11,084 nucleotides of DNA, from positions 1 through 11,084 of the forward strand of contig URBJ01000078.1 in assembly GCA_900546005.1 (NCBI GenBank). The letters run 5' to 3'. A model generated the notes under the pieces. It was not told the DNA's origin and searched no databases. It saw nothing but the letters and a program-made list of their open reading frames with translations. The position numbers were made by a program, and so were the translations under genes. Positions 1-6,912 of this stretch are shown piece after piece (positions within the stretch are counted from its first letter, which is position 1; each line of letters begins with the position of its first letter). The DNA comes from an uncultured Alistipes sp. GTDB taxonomy: Bacteria; Bacteroidota; Bacteroidia; Bacteroidales; Rikenellaceae.

Positions 1-588
1 GTGTGGGGACGCATCGTCTCCATCGTGCAGACGCGCGACGACGAGGCCATCGAGCGGCTTTTGAAGAGCGACACCATCTGGTACTGCGGCGAGTGCATGT
101 CGTGCCGTCCGCGCTGTCCTCGAGGCAATACCCCCGGATATATCATTCAGGCCTTGCGATCGCTGTCGCAACGGCTGGGCTTTTTTGTTGACTCGGAGAA
201 GGGGCGTCAGCAGCTGGCGCTCAAGCGGACGATTGGTCGGAATATTATGCGTACGGGATACTGTCTGAGACCCGATTTGGTTGACCCCGATTTGCATCCC
301 GAGCAGGGCCCCGTGTGGCGCTGGATCTATGATCACGATAAAGATGTCTTCGAACGGTTCGGGGATAACTACTGTAAGCCCGGTGTAGGGGCATGCCGCA
401 AGATCGATGACCGGAGTATGGAGGAGATTCATCGGATCTTCGAGGTGACCGGCGGAGCCAAATTCTTTGAAAATATCGAAGAGTGTTCAGATAAAAAGGC
501 TCATGAGATGGGTTATGCCGACGGAGCTGACGATACCTATTTTATGGATGTATTGACGACCAATAACGGCATGCATTCCGAAAAATAG
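1..588 (+). CDS. HdrC-like iron-sulfur subunit (5' partial)
   Basis: The frame is open from the first base, so the gene almost certainly begins upstream and the GTG at position 1 is probably an internal valine codon. The visible 195 residues contain one complete ferredoxin-type motif, C29-x2-C32-x2-C35-x3-C39-P, in the context IWYCGECMSCRPRCP. In HdrC proteins this context is that of the second of two [4Fe-4S] motifs, so the first motif should lie just outside the window. After it comes a helical stretch typical of HdrC, then a longer C-terminal tail with C125, C132 and a segment GVGACRKIDD. That tail is longer than in methanogen HdrC and, from memory, resembles HdrC1 of sHdr clusters. Likely role: cytoplasmic electron wire between the HdrA-like flavoprotein and the HdrB-like subunit encoded 37 bp downstream. 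The substrate is unknown. Family assignment is firm; the sHdrC1 subtype is inference. Confidence 0.85.
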   Translation: MWGRIVSIVQTRDDEAIERLLKSDTIWYCGECMSCRPRCPRGNTPGYIIQALRSLSQRLGFFVDSEKGRQQLALKRTIGRNIMRTGYCLRPDLVDPDLHPEQGPVWRWIYDHDKDVFERFGDNYCKPGVGACRKIDDRSMEEIHRIFEVTGGAKFFENIEECSDKKAHEMGYADGADDTYFMDVLTTNNGMHSEK

Positions 589-625
589 ATTCTGTTGTTT
601 TTGTTATTAAGAGTTTTTTACGACC

Positions 626-1693
626 ATGAAAATAGCTTGGAAAGAGTATCAGAAAGATATAGCGGATGATAACTACTTCTACGCACGGAGTTGCATCCGG
701 CAGAATTTTTTTCCGGGATCGGAGGCAGCGTTTCTGAATATCTTGCGACAGGATCTGGGGCGCGACGTATATGAAGATCCGCGCCATACCTCTTGTACGG
801 GAATCGGCTACCACAGCGATATCGTTCCGTTAGAGACGATCATGACCGTCGTGGCCCGTCAGTTTTCGCTGATGACGGAGGCGGGATATGAGAACTTCGT
901 CCCTTCGTGCATCACCTCGTTCGGGATCTATTCGGAGGCGCTCGAGCTGTGGCACGACTTTCCGGAACTTGAGGAGAAGGCGCATGAATACCTCTATAAG
1001 GCGACCGGACGAGACTTCAAAAAGCCGAAAAATCTGGCCCACACGTCCGACGTGATTTTTCACCACCGGGAAGAGATTGCCGCCAAGGCGAAGCGGAAAT
1101 TGGTGAATGTCGCTACGGGACGTCCGTTGCGCGGGGTCGAGCACATCGGTTGTCACTACGCCAAGATATTTCCGAAGGCGGGAGTCGGTGGTTCGGAATT
1201 CCCCTACGTGCTGGCCGGCATGATCGAGGCGTGGGGTGGCGAGGTGGTCGATTATCCCGAACGTCGCCACTGTTGTGGATTCGGCTTCCGGAACTATCTG
1301 GTTATGGCCAATCGGGGCTATTCGATCGCCAACTCGAAACAGAAGTTCGAGTCGATGGCTCCTTATAAACCCGATTTTATCGTGGCGAATTGTCCGGGGT
1401 GCGCCATGTTTCTCGATAAATGGCAGTATGCGATCTCGGAGATGGAGGGGACGTTTTACGGTCCCGACCGGCAGGGAATTCCCGTGCTGACGTACGAAGA
1501 GCTGGCCGGATTGGTGCTCGGATACGATCCGTGGGATTTGGGCATGCAGATGCATCAGGTGGCCGTAGAACCCCTGCTGGATAAACTGGGCGTAGAGTAC
1601 GATCCGTCGGCGAAGTATTTGGGCAAAGACGGCAAGTTTATCGGAAAGCCCGAAGAGTGCGCTATCGGAAGTTACACAAAAAATATACTGTAA
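626..1693 (+). CDS. HdrB-like CCG-domain protein, N-terminal domain degenerate
   Basis: This 355-residue protein has the two cysteine-rich (CCG) domains of heterodisulfide reductase subunit B, the catalytic subunit that reduces disulfides at noncubane [4Fe-4S] clusters in methanogens. The C-terminal domain is complete: C176, then C216-C217-G, then C256-x2-C259 (spacings 39 and 38), close to the classic CX31-39CCX35-36CXXC pattern. The N-terminal domain keeps only C23, C57 and C95. The CC pair is S56-C57 and the CxxC is C95-I-T-S98, so it probably cannot hold a normal noncubane cluster. No membrane segment is seen, so it is cytoplasmic. The ATG at 626 follows a 37-bp AT-rich gap with no recognisable promoter. 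The stop is 6 bp before the HdrA-like start, which supports one operon. It is probably the partner of the HdrC-like protein upstream; the substrate is unknown. Confidence 0.85.
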   Translation: MKIAWKEYQKDIADDNYFYARSCIRQNFFPGSEAAFLNILRQDLGRDVYEDPRHTSCTGIGYHSDIVPLETIMTVVARQFSLMTEAGYENFVPSCITSFGIYSEALELWHDFPELEEKAHEYLYKATGRDFKKPKNLAHTSDVIFHHREEIAAKAKRKLVNVATGRPLRGVEHIGCHYAKIFPKAGVGGSEFPYVLAGMIEAWGGEVVDYPERRHCCGFGFRNYLVMANRGYSIANSKQKFESMAPYKPDFIVANCPGCAMFLDKWQYAISEMEGTFYGPDRQGIPVLTYEELAGLVLGYDPWDLGMQMHQVAVEPLLDKLGVEYDPSAKYLGKDGKFIGKPEECAIGSYTKNIL

Positions 1694-1699
1694 CGAGGT

Positions 1700-2716
1700 A
1701 TGAATAAAAAGGTGATTATTATCGGAGGAGGTGTGGCCGGCATGCAGGCGGCCGTAACGCTCGAAGAGTTGGGCATTCGTTCGGTGATCATTGAGAAGGA
1801 GGACGGCCTTGGCGGAAAGCTGCGCCGTTGGGACCGACTGTTTCCGACGATGACTCCGGCCGAACAGGTGTTGGATGAGTTGAAGGATCGGGTCCAGCGT
1901 TCGGGGGCAGAGGTGAAGACCTCGTGTGAGGTGAGTGAGATCGGTCGCGAAGGACGAGTCGTGACGTTGAAGGACGGAACCTCTTTGGAGGGTGATGCGG
2001 TTGTGGTGGCTTCGGGTTTTGATCTTTTCCCTGCCGAGCTCAAGGAGGAGTACGGTTATAAGATATACGACAACGTCTTTACGACGGTGGATCTTGAGCG
2101 GATGTTCCGTAACGGGGGAGTCCGTACGGTCGATGGCCGGATACCGAAAACGGTGGCTTTCCTGCATTGCGTAGGTTCGCGTGATGAAAAGGTCAATCAG
2201 CGTCACTGTTCGCGCGTGTGCTGCATCACGGGAGTCAAGCAGGCGATCGAGATCAAGCAGGAGTATCCCGATACCGAAGTGTACAGCTTCTATATGGATA
2301 TGCGGATGTTCGGTCCGGGCTACGAAGAGCTCTACCGGCAGGCTCAGCAGGAGTTTAACATCCATTTTGTGCGGGGGCGGATCTCGGAGGCGAGCCAAAC
2401 GATCGACCGTCGGATACAGATCAAGGCGGAGGATACGCTGATCGGATTGCCGTTGAAGATGACGGTCGACATGTTGGTGCTGATTGTCGGCATGAAGGCC
2501 GGTGAGAGCAATCTGCGATGGAGCCGTTGTCAGGGTGTGGACCTCTATCCCAGCAGCTTTGTCAAACCGAAAGATCTCTTTACGGGAGGAGTAGACTCCG
2601 ATTCGAAGCATATCTTCTATGCGGGAACGGTTACGGCTCCGAAAAATATCGGCGAGTCGATCGATGAGGGGATTGCTGCCGCCCATCACGTGGCGCAATG
2701 TTTAAAAGGAGAGTGA
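1700..2716 (+). CDS. HdrA-like FAD protein, short (core only) form
   Basis: This 338-residue flavoprotein corresponds to the FAD core of heterodisulfide reductase subunit A. The N-terminal Rossmann motif is G9-G-G-V-A-G14, with E32 at the end of the second strand for the ribose. A second nucleotide-binding stretch, FYAGTVTAPKNIGES, near residues 306-320 is typical of HdrA. The HdrA signature is present as C157-VGSRD, then C170-SRV-C174-C175 and the following FYMDMRMFGPGYEELYRQAQ region. Methanogen HdrA is about twice as long and carries extra ferredoxin domains; none are present here. The length matches HdrA of sHdr clusters. It probably distributes electrons between an external donor or acceptor and the HdrC-like proteins. 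The start at ATG 1700 is 6 bp after the previous stop. GAGG directly before it is too close to act as a ribosome site. The function in this host is inferred only. Confidence 0.88.
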   Translation: MNKKVIIIGGGVAGMQAAVTLEELGIRSVIIEKEDGLGGKLRRWDRLFPTMTPAEQVLDELKDRVQRSGAEVKTSCEVSEIGREGRVVTLKDGTSLEGDAVVVASGFDLFPAELKEEYGYKIYDNVFTTVDLERMFRNGGVRTVDGRIPKTVAFLHCVGSRDEKVNQRHCSRVCCITGVKQAIEIKQEYPDTEVYSFYMDMRMFGPGYEELYRQAQQEFNIHFVRGRISEASQTIDRRIQIKAEDTLIGLPLKMTVDMLVLIVGMKAGESNLRWSRCQGVDLYPSSFVKPKDLFTGGVDSDSKHIFYAGTVTAPKNIGESIDEGIAAAHHVAQCLKGE

Positions 2717-2720
2717 GGCC

Positions 2721-3050
2721 ATGGTGAATTGGGGATATACGATCACTCGTGGGCGCCGGGTCGACATCGACAGCAACGATATGAGCTACTCCCGAAAGTT
2801 GCTAGCCGAGTTCCCCGAGCTGCAGAGTTGCATCGCCTGCGGAAGCTGTACGGCTACCTGTACGGCGGGCAATCTGATCAAATTCAATGTCCGCAAGTTG
2901 CAGACTCTCGTGCGGCGGGGCGAGTATGCGGGAGTCAGAAAAGAGTTGGAAAAGTGTATGTTGTGCGGGAAGTGCCGGCTGGTATGTCCGCGGGGAATCA
3001 ACATCAGGGGCTTGGTGCAGAAGCTCAAAAAAGAGCTCCCTGTGAAATAA
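2721..3050 (+). CDS. Small HdrC-like dicluster [4Fe-4S] protein
   Basis: A 109-residue soluble protein with two complete ferredoxin motifs: C37-x2-C40-x2-C43-x3-C47 and C79-x2-C82-x2-C85-x3-C89-P. The spacing of 32 residues between motifs and the helical linker (KFNVRKLQTLVRRGEYAGV) are those of HdrC rather than of bacterial 2[4Fe-4S] ferredoxins, in which the motifs are much closer together. It is therefore a second, minimal HdrC in the operon, standing where HdrC2 stands in sHdr clusters. It most likely carries electrons from the HdrA-like flavoprotein to the membrane HdrE-HdrD fusion encoded next. The ATG at 2721 is 4 bp past the preceding stop. A good Shine-Dalgarno sequence (AGGAG, 2707-2711) lies inside the end of the preceding gene, 9 bp from this ATG; that is unusual here because most leaders in the window have none. 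Confidence 0.88.
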   Translation: MVNWGYTITRGRRVDIDSNDMSYSRKLLAEFPELQSCIACGSCTATCTAGNLIKFNVRKLQTLVRRGEYAGVRKELEKCMLCGKCRLVCPRGINIRGLVQKLKKELPVK

Positions 3051-3069
3051 AAACTGTCGATTGGGAATA

Positions 3070-4920
3070 ATGGAGCATTTCAGATTATTCGTATTACCGT
3101 TCTGGTTGGGGGCTATCTTTCTGCTGGTCACCTTACTGTATAAATATATCAGCTGGTTTGTCGGACTCGCTCCGGGCGAACGGCGTCTGTTTTTTCGGTC
3201 GCTCTTTTCGCGGTCGGTCTTTCGTTCGATCGGTGAAGTGATTCGCGAATCGCTGTTCCACCGGAAAATATGGCGGACCAACAAGCTGTTGGGATACATG
3301 CACACCACATTCGCACTGGGGTGGTTCCTGCTGATTGTCGTGGGATGGATCGAGACAATGGTCTATTTTAAAGGGGAGAATGTGCCGTTGTATGTGGATA
3401 TCTTCTTCTCGTACTATGTCCATCCGATTTTCGAACACAATTTTAATTTTTCGTTGATCAAGGATGCCCTGCTGCTGCTATTGCTGATCGGTGTCGGGCT
3501 GGCGCTGTTCAAGCGAATTCGCTCACGGGCGATGGGTATGAAGCGGACGACCAAACATACGTGGGGCGATCGGGTTGCCCTGTCGGCTTTGTGGTTGATC
3601 TTCCCGGCCCGGCTGTTGGCCGAGAGTATGACCAGTGCCGTGATCTGGAAATTTGGCGGAATCGTATGGGCATTAGGTGAAGAACATCACTTGATTCTGC
3701 CCGGTATCGGATGTGGTAGCTTCTTGACCAATTCGACCGGAGAGTTCCTCGCGCGGGTGCTTCCTCCCGATATCCTTCAGGCCGGAGAGCTACCGGCCTG
3801 GTGGTTCTATTCCATTACGCTGTGCGTCTTTTTCGTGGCCTTGCCGTTCTCCCGCTACATGCACATCTTTACAGAGATTCCGTTGATATTCCTGCGGAAT
3901 GCTGGATTGCGAAGCGGAGAGAAGGTTTCGAGTTACGATCAGTTCCAGACGCACGCTTGTTCACGGTGCGGTATCTGTATCGATCCGTGCCAGCTTCAGC
4001 GTGATGCAGGGATCAAGGGGGTTCAGGCGGTCTATTTCCTGCGGGATCGGCGCAGCGGAAAGCTGACGGATCAGGTGGCCGACAATTGTTTGATGTGCGG
4101 ACGTTGCGAACAGGCGTGTCCGGTGGGAATCGAACAGAACACGCTCCGGTTGAACAGCCGTCGGGAACGGGCCGTGCCTGTCGGTGAAAACAGATACGGT
4201 TACCTTAACGGGATCGACCGTTCGGAAGGCGAAGGGAAAGTCGGCTATTTTGCCGGCTGTATGACCCTGTTGACGCCGAAAATCCTTCGGGCGATGGAGC
4301 ACATCTTCAAGGCTGCGGGTGAGCAGGTGTGGTGGGCCGACAAGGAGGGCGGCGTCTGTTGTGGACGTCCGCTGAAGCTCTCGGGAGAGATCGATGCCGC
4401 ACGGCGGATGATGGAGTACAATACAGAGCTGTTCAGAAAGCACGGAATTACGGTGTTGGTAACCTCGTGCCCGATCTGCTTGCGTGTGTTCCGGGAGGAT
4501 TATGCGTTGGAGGGAATCGAAGTGCTGCACCATTCGGAGTATATTCAACGGTTGATTGCTTCCGGAAAACTCTCTCCGCGGTTCGGCGGTGAAAATTTTG
4601 CCTATCACGATCCTTGTGAATTGGGGCGCGGATGCGGTATTTATGAGGCTCCCCGGGAGGTGATCCGATCGATCGGTGTACTTTCAGAAGCGGCGGAAAA
4701 TCGGGAAAAAGCTCTTTGCTGCGGATCGAGTGTGGCAAACACCGCCATCAATGACGAGGGGCAGCGTCGCATCGGAGCGCGTGTCGCCGAAGAGCTTGCA
4801 GCTACCGGAGCGACGGCGGCGGTAACGGCCTGTCCGCTTTGCAAAAAGAGCATCGCCCGAAGCAACCTTATCCCGGTGTACGATCTTGCGGAGGTCGTGG
4901 CCGATGCGCTGCCCAATTAG
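3070..4920 (+). CDS. Membrane HdrE-HdrD fusion (b-heme membrane domain, 2x[4Fe-4S], two CCG domains)
   Basis: I prefer ATG 3070 (616 residues); an in-frame TTG at 3061 would add three. About five hydrophobic segments (roughly residues 9-31, 78-98, 133-147, 169-185, 244-260) form an HdrE/NarI-like domain. H78 (GYMHTTFALGWF) and H265 (LPFSRYMHIF) are likely b-heme ligands; H118, H123, H206 and H207 are other candidates. The cytoplasmic part has two ferredoxin motifs (C297/C300/C303/C307 and C340/C343/C346/C350-P). Two complete CCG domains follow: C397, C430-C431, C467-x2-C470 and C516, C550-C551, C588-x2-C591, with canonical spacings. The architecture matches HdrED-type quinone-linked oxidoreductases such as ETF:menaquinone oxidoreductase (EMO/EtfD). 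Unlike those it follows HdrA and HdrC genes, not etfAB. It probably links the soluble Hdr-like proteins to menaquinone. The gene ends in tandem stops, TAG TGA (4918-4923). Confidence 0.87.
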   Translation: MEHFRLFVLPFWLGAIFLLVTLLYKYISWFVGLAPGERRLFFRSLFSRSVFRSIGEVIRESLFHRKIWRTNKLLGYMHTTFALGWFLLIVVGWIETMVYFKGENVPLYVDIFFSYYVHPIFEHNFNFSLIKDALLLLLLIGVGLALFKRIRSRAMGMKRTTKHTWGDRVALSALWLIFPARLLAESMTSAVIWKFGGIVWALGEEHHLILPGIGCGSFLTNSTGEFLARVLPPDILQAGELPAWWFYSITLCVFFVALPFSRYMHIFTEIPLIFLRNAGLRSGEKVSSYDQFQTHACSRCGICIDPCQLQRDAGIKGVQAVYFLRDRRSGKLTDQVADNCLMCGRCEQACPVGIEQNTLRLNSRRERAVPVGENRYGYLNGIDRSEGEGKVGYFAGCMTLLTPKILRAMEHIFKAAGEQVWWADKEGGVCCGRPLKLSGEIDAARRMMEYNTELFRKHGITVLVTSCPICLRVFREDYALEGIEVLHHSEYIQRLIASGKLSPRFGGENFAYHDPCELGRGCGIYEAPREVIRSIGVLSEAAENREKALCCGSSVANTAINDEGQRRIGARVAEELAATGATAAVTACPLCKKSIARSNLIPVYDLAEVVADALPN

Positions 4921-4935
4921 TGAAATACGAGGCTG

Positions 4936-4949
4936 AATCTTAAAAGATT
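4936..4949. repeat. Short palindrome AATCTT-AA-AAGATT
   Basis: A 6-bp perfect inverted repeat around a 2-bp centre lies just after the stop of the HdrE-HdrD gene. It is AT-rich and is not followed directly by a T-run, so it is a poor intrinsic terminator. It could be an operator half-element or chance. I see no convincing terminator for the Hdr-like operon between 4921 and 5020. Confidence 0.3.
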
Positions 4950-4958
4950 GCCATACGT

Positions 4959-4992
4959 TTTGATTAAATTTACAAAATAAATTGTAAATTTG
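4959..4992 (+). promoter_or_regulatory. Bacteroidetes-type promoter of the GH20 gene
   Basis: TTTG at 4959-4962 and TAAATTTG at 4985-4992 match the -33 (TTTG) and -7 (TAnnTTTG) elements of Bacteroidetes housekeeping promoters. The gap is 22 bp, slightly longer than the usual range. Transcription would start near 4998, giving a leader of about 23 nt before ATG 5021. There is no Shine-Dalgarno sequence; the leader is A/T-rich, as is common in this phylum. Confidence 0.65.
4966..4991. promoter_or_regulatory. Perfect 10-bp inverted repeat overlapping the -7 element (possible operator)
   Basis: The left arm AAATTTACAA (4966-4975) and right arm TTGTAAATTT (4982-4991) are perfect reverse complements separated by 6 bp. 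The right arm covers nearly the whole -7 element and the left arm sits in the spacer. A dimeric regulator bound here would block RNA polymerase, so an operator is the natural reading. The AT-rich composition raises the chance of coincidence. No regulator gene is in the window. Confidence 0.5.
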
Positions 4993-5020
4993 TCTGCAAA
5001 CTGTGTAAAAATCATAACGT

Positions 5021-6676
5021 ATGAGAAATCTATTACTTGCATTTTGTTGTGTGGCAGTGCTATCGTTCGGGTCTTGCGGGAAACGCATCGCAAAGGTCGA
5101 ATCGATCGATATCGTTCCGAAGCCCGTTTCCATGCAAAATCTGGAGGGGGTCTTCGAACTTACTTCGGGAACGAAAATCGTGCTCCTTTCGGAGGACTCC
5201 GCGTTGGTGTATGCAGCCAATAGTTTGAATGATATGTTGCAGGGCTCTTTCGGTAAGTCGTTGCGCCTTGCGTATGCATCGGAACCGTTGTCTCAAGCCA
5301 TAAATCTCTGTTTGGGCGATTTGGCTCCTGAAGAGTATGTCCTCAGTATCACGCCGGAGAAGATCGAGATTACCGGAGGATCGCCGGCCGGAGTATTTTA
5401 TGGCGTTCAGACTTTGCGACAGCTGTTGCCTACTCCGGTGCTGAAGAGTGAAAAGGCCGGGATCATCGAACTGCCGATCGTTGAAATTGCCGATAAACCC
5501 CATTTCGCTTATCGGGGCGGAATGCTTGACGTGTGCCGCCACTTCTTCAGTGTCGACGATGTGAAACATTATATCGACATTCTGGCGATGCACAAGTTGA
5601 ACCGGTTCCATTGGCATCTGACCGATGATCAGGGTTGGCGCATCGAAATCAAAAAATATCCTGAGCTGACGAAGGTGGGTGCATGGCGCGACCGTTGCAG
5701 TCTGGAACCCCCGACCGATCCGAATCAGAAGGATTCGATCCCTTATGGCGGATTCTATACGCAGGAAGAGATCAAAGATGTGATCCGCTATGCAAACGAA
5801 CGGTTCGTTACGATTATTCCGGAGATCGAGATGCCCGGTCATGCATCGGCTGCGTTGGCGTCCTACCACTACTTGGGGTGCAAGGATATGGATTACGAGG
5901 TGCCGTCGATCTGGGGAGTTAAGGCTGATGTCTACTGTGCCGGAAAAGATTCGACGTTCCAGTTTCTTGAAGGCGTTTTGGATGAGGTTATCGAGCTGTT
6001 CCCCTCGGAATATATTCATATCGGTGGCGATGAGTGCCCGAAAGATCGTTGGAAAGAGTGTCCGCTCTGCCAGCAACGGATCAAGACGGAGAAGTTGAAA
6101 GACGAGTTCGAATTGCAGAGCTACTTCGTCAAACGGATTGAAAAATACCTCAACGACAAAGGTCGCAAGCTGATCGGTTGGGATGAGATTCTCGAAGGAG
6201 GTTTGTCTCAAACGGCTTCCGTCATGTCGTGGCGTGGCGCTGCCGGAGGTATTGAAGCGGCTAAGAAGGGAAACAATGTGGTGATGACTCCTAACTCACA
6301 CTGCTATTTGGACTATTATCAGACAGACAAGATCGATCAAGAACCGAAGGCGATCGGTGGATTCTTGCCGTTGGAGAAGGTCTATTCGCTGGATCCTTAT
6401 GAAGGTTTGAATGCCGAAGAACAGAAATATATCCTTGGTGTGCAGGGAAACCTTTGGACCGAATTCATCAGTACGCTCGATCATGCCGAGTATATGGCGC
6501 TTCCGCGACTTGCAGCAATTGCCGAGGTGGGTTGGTCGTATGACAACAAGGAGAGCTACGAAGGATTCAAAAAACGTGTGACCTCGTTGCGTCGGTTGTA
6601 CGATGCGGCGGGATATAACTACGGGAAACACGCTTTCCCGGCCGACAGTACCAGTACGGCGGTCGTTGAGAAATAG
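5021..6676 (+). CDS. GH20 beta-N-acetylhexosaminidase, lipoprotein
   Basis: This 551-residue enzyme removes terminal beta-linked GlcNAc or GalNAc from glycans, with the substrate N-acetyl group as nucleophile. Residues 1-19 form a lipoprotein signal ending in the lipobox SFGSC, so C19 is the probable lipidated residue. The following GKR lacks the acidic surface-export signal typical of Bacteroidetes, suggesting a periplasm-facing protein. Residues about 26-157 form the GH20b accessory domain. The catalytic barrel starts at FAYRGGMLD (R165 binds sugar) and contains FHWHLTDDQGWR (196-207). The catalytic pair D337-E338 lies in IHIGGDE. W387 (GWDEI), the Y432/Y433 region and W479 (GNLWTE) are typical aromatic subsite residues. 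The length and motifs are those of an intact family member. No SusC/SusD pair or other glycan gene is adjacent. It has its own promoter and terminator, so it is monocistronic. Host mucin glycans are a likely but unproven substrate. Confidence 0.95.
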   Translation: MRNLLLAFCCVAVLSFGSCGKRIAKVESIDIVPKPVSMQNLEGVFELTSGTKIVLLSEDSALVYAANSLNDMLQGSFGKSLRLAYASEPLSQAINLCLGDLAPEEYVLSITPEKIEITGGSPAGVFYGVQTLRQLLPTPVLKSEKAGIIELPIVEIADKPHFAYRGGMLDVCRHFFSVDDVKHYIDILAMHKLNRFHWHLTDDQGWRIEIKKYPELTKVGAWRDRCSLEPPTDPNQKDSIPYGGFYTQEEIKDVIRYANERFVTIIPEIEMPGHASAALASYHYLGCKDMDYEVPSIWGVKADVYCAGKDSTFQFLEGVLDEVIELFPSEYIHIGGDECPKDRWKECPLCQQRIKTEKLKDEFELQSYFVKRIEKYLNDKGRKLIGWDEILEGGLSQTASVMSWRGAAGGIEAAKKGNNVVMTPNSHCYLDYYQTDKIDQEPKAIGGFLPLEKVYSLDPYEGLNAEEQKYILGVQGNLWTEFISTLDHAEYMALPRLAAIAEVGWSYDNKESYEGFKKRVTSLRRLYDAAGYNYGKHAFPADSTSTAVVEK

Positions 6677-6697
6677 TACGCAATAGAGTTAAATGAG

Positions 6698-6742
6698 AGA
6701 GGGGCGATACGGTGCAGACCGAGTCGCCCCTCTTCTTTTTTT
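6698..6742 (+). terminator. Intrinsic terminator after GH20
   Basis: A 10-bp perfect GC-rich stem pairs AGAGGGGCGA (6698-6707) with TCGCCCCTCT (6724-6733). Inside it a second 4-bp stem pairs CGGT (6710-6713) with ACCG (6718-6721) across a 4-nt loop. Seven T residues follow at 6736-6742. It begins 22 bp after the hexosaminidase stop and separates that gene from mutA. Confidence 0.93.
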
Positions 6743-6856
6743 ACATAATCCGAGAAACGGGAAAGTGGCTGAACATTGCGTTATTAGGTCGGATTTTGAT
6801 AAAAAGGCAACAAGAGGAGTCCTTCTGCTTATAATTCGGGAAAATATCGCGGAAAA

Positions 6857-6889
6857 TTGTCGATATGACCGTAAAAAAATGTAACTTTG
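6857..6889 (+). promoter_or_regulatory. Bacteroidetes-type promoter of mutAB
   Basis: TTG at 6857-6859 and TAACTTTG at 6882-6889 match the -33 and TAnnTTTG -7 elements. The 22-bp gap is the same as in the promoter before the GH20 gene. Expected transcription start is near 6895, giving a leader of about 50 nt. There is no Shine-Dalgarno sequence before the mutA ATG; the A-rich leader is typical of the phylum. Confidence 0.65.
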
Positions 6890-6893
6890 TAAG

Positions 6894-6912
6894 GATCCGA
6901 TAAAAACGGATC
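6894..6912 (+). promoter_or_regulatory. Small hairpin at the 5' end of the mutAB leader
   Basis: GATCCG (6894-6899) and CGGATC (6907-6912) form a 6-bp perfect stem with a 7-nt A-rich loop. It lies where the predicted transcript begins, so it may be a 5'-terminal stabilising hairpin. No terminator T-run follows. It is too small to be a cobalamin riboswitch. Confidence 0.4.

Noticed and set aside
1..3. GTG as a real start codon of the HdrC-like gene
   Set aside because: The protein would lack the first [4Fe-4S] motif expected for HdrC, and the frame is open to the window edge.
830..2698. 622-codon open frame on the minus strand opposite the HdrB-like and HdrA-like genes; similar long minus frames at 5060-6211 and 8862-10088
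   Set aside because: They mirror genes with clear family motifs and contain no recognisable domains. Long antisense frames arise from the codon bias of the true genes.
3061..3069. TTG start for the HdrE-HdrD fusion
   Set aside because: ATG at 3070 in the same frame is a more common start and leaves the membrane domain intact.
6693..6884. 63-codon plus-strand frame between the GH20 gene and mutA
   Set aside because: It runs through the intrinsic terminator and into the mutA promoter and shows no protein-like features.
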